From: Cunninghamia lanceolata
Taxonomy: Eukaryota > Streptophyta > Pinopsida > Cupressales > Cupressaceae
Reading direction: 5' to 3'
Assembly (NCBI GenBank): GCA_027924645.1
Contig: BSBN01000252.1
Location: 4,278,001 to 4,342,000 of the forward strand
DNA length: 64,000 bases
Part shown: piece by piece, positions 57,136-64,000 of the stretch
Position numbering within the stretch: the first letter of the stretch is position 1
How the letters are laid out: every line of letters begins with the position of its first letter
Notes under the pieces: generated by a model
Seen by the model: the letters and a program-made list of their open reading frames with translations, nothing else
Databases searched by the model: none
What the model was told of the DNA's origin: nothing
Translations under genes and position numbers: made by a program

Positions 57136-57170
57136 AAGTTAAAGATTTGGGCTATTCCTAGATTAAAGAA

Positions 57171-58940
57171 TTGGTATCACCGAGTTCAAGTGAGTCTGTA
57201 GGTTCATCCAAGAAGATGGTGAATAATGCAGAATTGCCAAAGAAGGTTGATGAACAAGAAGAGGAGAATATGCTCCTACAGGAAAGATTGGCAGAAATGG
57301 AAAGTAAACTGGCTGCCATGATAATAAAGACTGAAGAAGTCAGTCAAAAAATGAAAGATTCTAAAGGTAAGGAAAAAGGTGTGTCTATAGAAGATGAAGA
57401 GCCCACACCTAATCCTAATATGGAAGAAGAACCTTTCTTGAAGGCATTGAAAGCCATGAGCGGTAAGACATTGGAAGGAGTTCCTCTTTTTAGTGGAAAG
57501 ATGGAACCTAATTTGGTTATGGAATGGATAGAAGGTATAGAAAATCACTTTGAATGTGATGGAGTGCCTGAAGCACAAAAGGTGAAGGTGGTTAAATCAA
57601 GACTCAGAGGAGCTGCCTTGACATGGTGGAAATTTGTTCAAATAGAAAGAGAAAAAGAAGGCAAGAAACCCATAGCTACTTGGAAAGGTAGGGTGGCTAA
57701 AATCAAATAAGTATACATGCTTGGAGATTATGAAGTCTAGTTGTACAAGAAACAACAAAATTTGAGACAAAGAGAATTAGATGTTAATGCATACACTGAG
57801 GAGTTTCAAAAACTATGTCTGAGGTCTAAGGTGATGGAAGATGAAAATGTAAAAGTGGCTAGATATCTCAATGGTTTGAGGTGGAGTATTCAAGAGGAAA
57901 TCAGCTTATTTTGTCCTACAATAGTGCATCAAAGCTATCAGCTAGCACTTAAGGTAGAGGAGAAGAGCAAGAAGAAACAGGAGTCGAGTAGCAGATCAAG
58001 AGGAAGAGGTAGAGACAGCAGAGGAAGAGGAAATTATGGTGGTAGGAATATTGATCAAAGACCCCAAGGAGAATCCAAACTCACAGAGCAAAGTGGGGAG
58101 ACTAGTAGTAGAGGAAACTACAGAGGAAGGGGATCTAACAAAGAAAGATCAGGAGGATCAGGCAGAGGATCCTACTTTGCCACTATGAAATGCTACAATT
58201 GTGGTCAATTAGGCCACCCAGCATATAGGTGTCCTGATAAGGGCACACCTTCTTCTCAAGGAGTTGATAAAAGAAATCATTATGTACAAGATGACGCTTC
58301 AAGCAGCAAATCACCTAAAGTCAGTCTAGCCTCAGAAGTGGGAGAGAACATCATGGTAAGGAGGACTTTGATCAAAGAACCAGTGAAAGCTGAACCAAGC
58401 CAAAGGAGAGCTTTATTCAGAATTAGATGCAAGATTGTGAATAAGGTATGTCAAGTAATCATTGACTCAGGGTCTACTGATAACATAGTGTCAGATGAAG
58501 CAGTTAGAAAATTAAATTTGCAAAGAATACCTCATTCAAATCCATATAGAGTCACATGGTTAAATAAAGGTCAGCATGTGATAGTCAATGAGCAAACTTG
58601 GGTAGAGTTTGGTATAGGTGGATATAAAGATAAGGTACTCTGTGATATCCTACCCATGGATGCATGTCATCTCTTATTGGGTAGACCATGGCAGCATGAC
58701 CGGAAGGCCATACATGATGGTGAGAAGAATGCATATTCTTTTCAAAAAGATGGTGTCACCTATAAAATTCAATTATTGGAAGATGAAGAAGAAAATAAGA
58801 AAAAAAGTCCTAATGTCTTAATTGTGAGTGGTAAAGAGTTTTTGAATACTCTTAAGGAGGATGGTATTGGCTCTTCTATCATACTAAAGCCTAAGGAGGA
58901 GCAAAAAGACAAAAAGGTAGTGGTCCCAAAAGAGGTATAG
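57171..58940 (+). pseudogene. Gypsy gag-protease (element F)
   Basis: One frame from MVSPSSSESVGS (57171) to a stop at 58938, interrupted at 57708 and 57738 (family KNQYMLGDYEVQLYKKQ, both Gln). Coiled-coil start, capsid motifs LFSGKMEPNLVMEWIEGIE, AALTWWKFVQ, ARYLNGLRWSIQEEISL; Arg/Gly-rich linker; zinc knuckle CYNCGQLGHPAYRC (58192-58233); protease VIIDSGSTDNIVSDEA (58458) and MDACHLLLGRPWQHD. The RT continues in the same frame after the stop at 58938, so gag and pol form one polyprotein, as in many chromoviruses. The clearest gag in the window. Confidence 0.93.
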
Positions 58941-60300
58941 ACTATACTGGAACAGTATAAGGACATAATTAGTGATGGAACACCAGCAACACTACCTCCA
59001 CAAAGAACTATAAGCCATCAGATAGATTTGATTCCAGGAGCATCTTTACCTAACAAAGCTCCTTACAAGATGACTCCAGAACAACATAAGGAAATAGCTA
59101 GACAAGTGCAAGAGTTACTTGACCAAGGATTGGTTAGGAAAAGCATAAGTCCTTGTGCAATGCCTATAGTGTTGGCACCAAAGAAAGGAGGAACATGGAG
59201 ACTATGCACAGACTCCAGAGCTATCAATAAGATCACCACAAGGTATAGATTTTAAATTCCCAGAATTGAAGATCTTATGGACTGTTTAGGAGGGGCTAAA
59301 TATTTCACTAAGATAGATCTGAAAAGTGGTTATCACCATATCAGAATCAAGGAAGGTGATGAATGGAAAACAACCTTTAAAACCACAGAAGGACTGTATG
59401 AATGGATTGTATGCCATTTGGTTTATCAAATGCTCCCAGCACATTCATGAGGCTCATGAATGAAGTCCTCAAGGACTATATGGGTAAATTTGTAGTTGTT
59501 TATCTAGATGACATCTTGATTTTTAGTCAAACTAAAGAAGAGCATCTTGAACATGTAAATACTATTTTGAAAAAGTTACATGATGAACAACTAACTATAA
59601 ATTTGGAGAAGTGTGAATTCATGAAGCAGGAATTGGTATACCTTGGTTTTGTGTTGTCCAAAGGAAACTTGAAGATGGACAAGTCAAAGGTAGAAGCCAT
59701 ATTGAACTAGCCTACTCCTAGAGCAGCAACTGAGGTGAGAAGTTTTCATGGCTTAGCTCAGTTTTATAGAAAGTTCATAAAGAATTTCAGTGCTATTTTT
59801 GCACCCATGCTTGATACAATCAAAGGTGGGATAAAAACAAAGTTTCAATGGACACAAGTAGCTGATAAGAGCTTTGAAATGTTGAAGAAAGCAGTAGCCA
59901 CACAACCGGTGTTAGTGCTGCCTAGTTTTGATAAGTTATTCACTTTAGAATGTGATGCTAGCAATATTGCAGTAGGTGCAGTATTCAGCCAAGAGAATAG
60001 ATCAATAGCCTTTTTCAGTGAGAGGCTAAATGAAGCAAAGAGTAGATACTCTTTATATGACTTGGAGCTCTATGCTCTAGTCCAAGCACTTAGAAAATGG
60101 AAACATTATCTCCTACCTAAGGAATTTGTTGTGTATACAGACAATCAAGCTTTGAGTTTTCTGAACTCACAAGATATGTTGAGCCATAGGCATATCAAGT
60201 GGATGGAGTACTTACAGTCCTACAGATTCACAATTAAACATAAGAAGGGATAGCTCAATAAAGTAGTAGATGCTTTAAGCAGGAGGCTGTTCACAGTGCA
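58941..60300 (+). pseudogene. Gypsy reverse transcriptase and RNase H (element F)
   Basis: RT: LPNKAPYKMTPEQHKEIAR, LCTDSRAINKITTRYRF, stop, then [17 protein letters not shown] one-base loss near 59405 shifts to [15 protein letters not shown] and [13 protein letters not shown] (59494-59530). The stop at 59708 replaces Trp (family WPTP). RNase H: LFTLECDASNIAVGAVF, FFSERLNEAKSRYSLYD, VVYTDNQALSFL, and ALSRR at the end after a TAG at 60251 (Gln). It would copy the RNA and degrade the template. Confidence 0.93.
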
Positions 60301-61797
60301 AGAAGTGCAATTAAGAAGTATAGGGATGGAAGAGTTCAGAGCTCTTTACAAAGAGGATGAAGATTTTGCTGAAGCATACAAGGTCTGTCAAGATTTTGAA
60401 AATCACTTTCATAGTGAATTTGTAGATTACACATTGCAGTAGGGATTACTATTCAAAGGTGGACAGTTATGTGTACCAAAAGGATCCATGAGAGAAAATC
60501 TCATACAGGAGAAGCATAATGATAGTTTGAGTGGACATTTGGTCTGAATAAAACATTGGAGTTAGTCCAGTGGTTCTACTATTTTCTGAAGATGCACAAA
60601 GATGTTAGAAAGTATGTGGAGAAGTGTATCATCTATTAGAAGGCCAAGGGAACTTCTTCAAATGATGGACTGTATCAACCATTACCCATTCCTTCCAGAC
60701 CATGGGATTGTGTAAGTATGGATTTTGTAGTTGGTCTACCAAAGACTAAGACTGGTTTTGATAGTATTTTTGTAGTTGTTGATAGATTTAGCTAGATGAG
60801 TCATTTCATTCCTTGTAAGGTGACTCATGATGCCAGTCATATAGCTCATTTGTTTTTCAAAGAGGTCATAAGGATTCATGGACTTCCAGCAAGCATCATG
60901 TCTGATAGAGATGCTAAGTTCATGGGACATTTATGGAAAACTTTATGGCAGAGGTTAGGAACAAATTTGTCTTTTGGATCAGCATATTATCCATAGACAG
61001 ATGGCCAAACAGAAGTGGTAAATAGAATGTTGGGCAACCTGTTAAGGTGTTTGACAAAAGAATATGGACAAAGTTGGGATCAAGTCATTCATCAGGTAGA
61101 ATTTGCCTATAATGATAGCGTGAATAGGACTACTAGAAAAAGTCCATTTGAGATAGTATATGGGATGCACCCTCGAGGTGTATGTGAACTTCAACATCTT
61201 GGAGACATAGTATATAGAAGTGGTCATGCAGAGGATTTTGCACAGTCTATGAAGGAGATACATGAACAGGTATAGAAGACATTGATGGAGAATACTCAGA
61301 AAATCAAGGATAGGGTACATGCACACAGGAAGGATGTTCAGTTTGAAGTTGGTGATTTAGTCATGGTTCATTTGAACAAAGCCCAATTGCAGAAAGGGAT
61401 ACCAACTAAACTACAGATGGGATGGATTGGTCCTTGCAGAATTCTGAACAAGTATGGTAGCAATGCCTATAAGATTGATTTGCCAGCAGACTTGGCAATT
61501 TCACCAGTGTTCAATGTTCAGGACCTGGTATATTATAAAGGTCCGCATTTAGCAGCAGGGGAATCTAGTTCAGAGACTGCACAGACAATGAGTGATGTAA
61601 CCTTGCCCCCTACACTCAAACCACAGGCTGAGAGAATTCTAGATTCTTGAGTGCAGAGATAGACCAAACATGGTGTGTATATGGAGAATCTGATCAAATG
61701 GAGACAGTTGCCTGAAGCAGAGGCTACCTGGGTTGTCGAGTCTGAGTTCAAGAAGCGGGGCATTGATTTTGCCTTGTTGTCACCAGAGGTGACTTGA
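60301..61797 (+). pseudogene. Gypsy integrase with chromodomain (element F)
   Basis: Zinc-binding His pair in EKHNDSLSGH (60510), frameshift just after, then KCIIY-stop-KAKG where the second Cys and Gln are changed. Core: [10 protein letters not shown] (Asp), [11 protein letters not shown] (Asp), YYP-stop-TDGQTEVVNRM (Glu, TAG for Gln). C-terminal: FEVGDLVMVHL, WIGPCRILNKYG, LAISPVFNVQDL. Chromodomain after TGA and TAG (Arg and Gln expected): YMENLIKWRQLPEAEATWV, ending in SPEVT at 61797. Both nonsense codons lie in the linker to the chromodomain. Confidence 0.92.
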
Positions 61798-61807
61798 TTT
61801 TTTCCGC

Positions 61808-61819
61808 GTAGGGGGAGTA
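61808..61819 (+). promoter_or_regulatory. Polypurine tract of element F
   Basis: GTAGGGGGAGTA stands directly before the 3' LTR start TGGTGCAGG, 11 bases after the pol stop codon. Confidence 0.9.
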
Positions 61820-62764
61820 TGGTGCAGGAGCACCAAGGGTTTGGAGCCCATGTATATACCTTCACATTTTTGGTGTGATGTTTTTGATTTTCTTTTGGTT
61901 CTAGTGTATCAGGTTGACCAAAAACTGTAGACTATTATATCGGTGTGAGAAAGACTATTGGGTAAACAAAGTTGTGTCGAGCTGATAGCATATAGTCTCA
62001 CCGATGGGATAGAATGGTCGGCAAGAGTATTGATATCAGAGAGTAAGTGTAAAGTTACACCGATAGGTTAAAGTCTTGGTGAAAGTGAATTTGGTGTTAG
62101 GTCATCAGTATGATGAGTGCCATCAGTGGAGAGGTGAAAGGTTTCATTGATGATGTTAGTCACACTGATGAAGGAGATCTGAAGGCTCATCGAGGTGAAG
62201 ATGGGTATCGGCCAGAGATAAGAGGTCACCACCGATAACAAATGTCTTACTGAAGATAAAGCATAGTGTGGAGGCGTCGGTGAGAAAAGTGAGATCGGAG
62301 TGAAGTTCTTGGAGTGTGCCGATCATGTTTGTCACACTAATGATAGTCAGCAAAAGTAAACTAAGTCAAAACTATGTTGGGCTCATCGGCAGGAAGTAAG
62401 TTATCGGGGGAACAAGATGTGAGGATGCCGATAGGCATTGTTTCACCGATGACTTCCAACAAAAGCAAACCACAGTAAGTAGACTATTGGTTACTTGTAA
62501 AAGGGATTAGGCTATCACCCTAACTGTAGAAAGGATGCCAACAATGCCAATGTGTTAGGGCGATGGAACGGCTAGGAACAACACTAATGTAAGAAACCCT
62601 AACTATCTAATAACGGACAAGGGTAGAAACTATAAAAGGCCAGATTCATTTTGTGAAGGGGTTGGAAGCCTAGAATGCTGCAAATGTAATAAGCATTTTT
62701 CATAGCAATAAAAAAAAACTTGGACTATTTGATTTTCTTATGAAATTTTGTAGAGTGTGTGAAT
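61820..62764 (+). repeat. 3' LTR of element F, interrupted by LTR G
   Basis: Collinear with 55583-56526. TGGTGCAGGAGCACC start intact. TATAAAA at 62631-62637. Breaks after GTGTGTGAAT, where the 5' LTR continues ATCCCACTC. Confidence 0.93.
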
Positions 62765-64000
62765 TGTTGGATTCAGGACAGACAACTGAGAGGGGGGGTG
62801 AATCGGTTGTCCAAAACTTGCTTCTAATTCAAACACTTAAATCCTCTTTGTTATTTAATAGCATGTCAATTAATCACTCATGAAAGCATAAAGCATAAAC
62901 ACTAGAGCAGATACACATCAACACATGAGACACTAAGATTGTGATGTGGAAAACCCGGTCAAGGGAAAAACCACGGGGTGATTAACCCAAGTATTATTCT
63001 TTGTTAGAAGAATAAGAAAAATAGATGGCACATGCCAATTAGGGCTCACTGCCTGAGATCACTACTCACAAGAGGCACACTGCCTACAAGAGACACACTG
63101 TCTACAGAGTAATAAGTATCACAAACTTGAACTGGAGATTGACATCTTTACCATTCCTGGATCAGTTCCATTTAAGCCCGAAGACCTCTGCTCTGCCTTT
63201 CACTCTTTCACTATACCACACTCATCCACTCCAAGACACACTTCAAAATGAATTCACAAACCTTTATTTATACAAGGCATCAACTTAGGAATAATCATCT
63301 AAGTCGGCAAACACCTACAAGATCATTCGTAAGACGTGTAACACATCTGGTCGGCCAGTCTCAAGAAGAACACCAATACCCGGTGGTAATTCTTCAAATG
63401 CAAACTCCAACTTCAATGCAGATCACCAATAAGAATTGTACATGATCCAAAGATCACCAAAACCTTTCCTGAGTCATCAAGAGCATCTGCACTTTATCAG
63501 CTTACTGAAATTCTTTTCTTCTTCATCTGGAACTTCAAGAACACAGTATGGCATCACTGTCATAATTAAAAAGGTGCTTCCAGACCTCCAACCCATGAAC
63601 AAATCTAGTTGTCACTTCACATGGACTTCTTCAACACTCTCCAATCCATAGAAAGAGATAATGTAATTCCAGAGCTCACCAGACCAATCTGTGACACTCT
63701 GTCACCACTGAACATCTATCGGAACCGGTTCTACTGGAGCAGTCATAACTTCTTTAGATCATTATGCGAACCTCTGAAAACTTGACTAGATTATTTCAAG
63801 ACTCATATCTACAAACCCTTTAAACCGTATCCTCTGATATTCATCTTATCTTGAACTTTTACCTTAATGTCATCACTGTTCTTCACTGTTCCTGATTGAG
63901 ACTAATTTCCTCAGTATCCTCAGCACATAGCTCATCCAATCCTTCTCATTAAAGCAATATGAGTATGTTGACATCAATGACAACACTGGTTATCCTCATA
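62765..64000 (-). mobile_element. Element G: copia-type LTR, minus strand, runs off the window
   Basis: Starts TGTTGGATTCAGGACAGACA then ACTGAGAGGGGGGGTGAATC, the reverse complement type of the LTR end of element D (GATTCACCCCCCCTCTTAG then TTGTCAGCC). It shares the block GGAAAACCCGGTCAAGGG (62949-62966) with D in opposite orientation. A TATA box on the minus strand (TATAAATA, 63265-63272) fits. The last bases, CATCAATGACAACACTGG, match the reverse complement of the first part of the D LTR, so the LTR should end within a few tens of bases past 64000. Whether it is solo or part of a full element cannot be seen. Confidence 0.8.

Larger units (their letters stand above)
55583..62764 (+). mobile_element. 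Element F: Ty3/gypsy chromovirus, plus strand, 3' LTR cut by element G
   Basis: 5' LTR 55583-57120, PBS TTGGTATCAGAGC, gag-protease, RT-RNase H, integrase-chromodomain, PPT GTAGGGGGAGTA, 3' LTR from 61820 interrupted at 62764 by LTR G. It is inserted in the 3' LTR of E. The best preserved gypsy copy here: two frameshifts and about a dozen stops, most at expected Gln codons. Confidence 0.95.

Noticed and set aside
32719..61797. UAG read as Gln (altered genetic code or programmed readthrough)
   Set aside because: Stops also fall at Arg and Trp sites as TGA and are mixed with frameshifts and deletions; methylation-driven mutation explains all of them without a code change.
1..64000. CRISPR arrays, rRNA genes, bacterial operons
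   Set aside because: No regularly spaced identical repeats, no rRNA motifs, and all coding features are eukaryotic retroelement types.

Overview
This window looks like intergenic DNA from a large, repeat-rich plant nuclear genome. Nearly all of it is LTR retrotransposons (Ty3/gypsy chromoviruses, Ty1/copia, and non-autonomous derivatives) plus LINEs, inserted into one another. Primer-binding sites resemble the complement of plant initiator Met-tRNA (TGGTATCAGAGC and variants). The element families, large size and old, decayed copies would fit a gymnosperm, but nothing here proves the taxon. I see no intact host gene. The only host-like coding piece is a 76-codon exon fragment of a calcium-dependent protein kinase.

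Layout. Left block (1-12467), all minus strand: copia relic C (11273-12467) is interrupted by gypsy B (3553-11272). B is in turn interrupted by a short TRIM-like element A (195-3552) that appears to be tandemly repeated past the window edge. Then 12468-18050 holds an eroded coding stretch, a G-patch-like relic, a possible gypsy LTR start (15788) and a degenerate tandem repeat.

Middle block: element D (18056-29972, plus strand, target duplication CAAGG) has copia-type LTRs. Inside it are a coiled-coil/zinc-knuckle gag and a large orphan ORF, with no recognisable pol. Its gag is split by a 4.4-kb insertion (20211-24599). Next come the kinase fragment (30288-30516), a 210-bp tandem duplication, and copia X (31717-39235, minus strand, target duplication GAGGG). 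X has a single-frame gag-pol of 1,340 codons closed only by nonsense codons. Its 5' LTR carries a solo LTR S (37568-39064, target duplication TAACT).

Right block: LINE L1 (about 42377-45512) is cut at the start of its RT by a putative LTR P (from 45513). P is hit by a 5'-truncated LINE L2 (47148-49013, 17-bp target duplication) and by chromovirus E (49497 on). The 3' LTR of E is hit by chromovirus F (55583 on), and the 3' LTR of F is hit by copia LTR G (62765 to the window end). That is five nested levels.

Two themes cross the window. First, in-frame stops sit mostly where family motifs call for Gln, Arg or Trp (CAG to TAG, CGA to TGA, TGG to TAG/TGA), and LTR-pair differences are mostly transitions. 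Both fit silencing by cytosine methylation followed by deamination. Second, four LTR families (A, E, F, S) share a terminal stem-loop, G[G/A]TGC-4nt-GCA[C/T]C, with compensatory changes between families.
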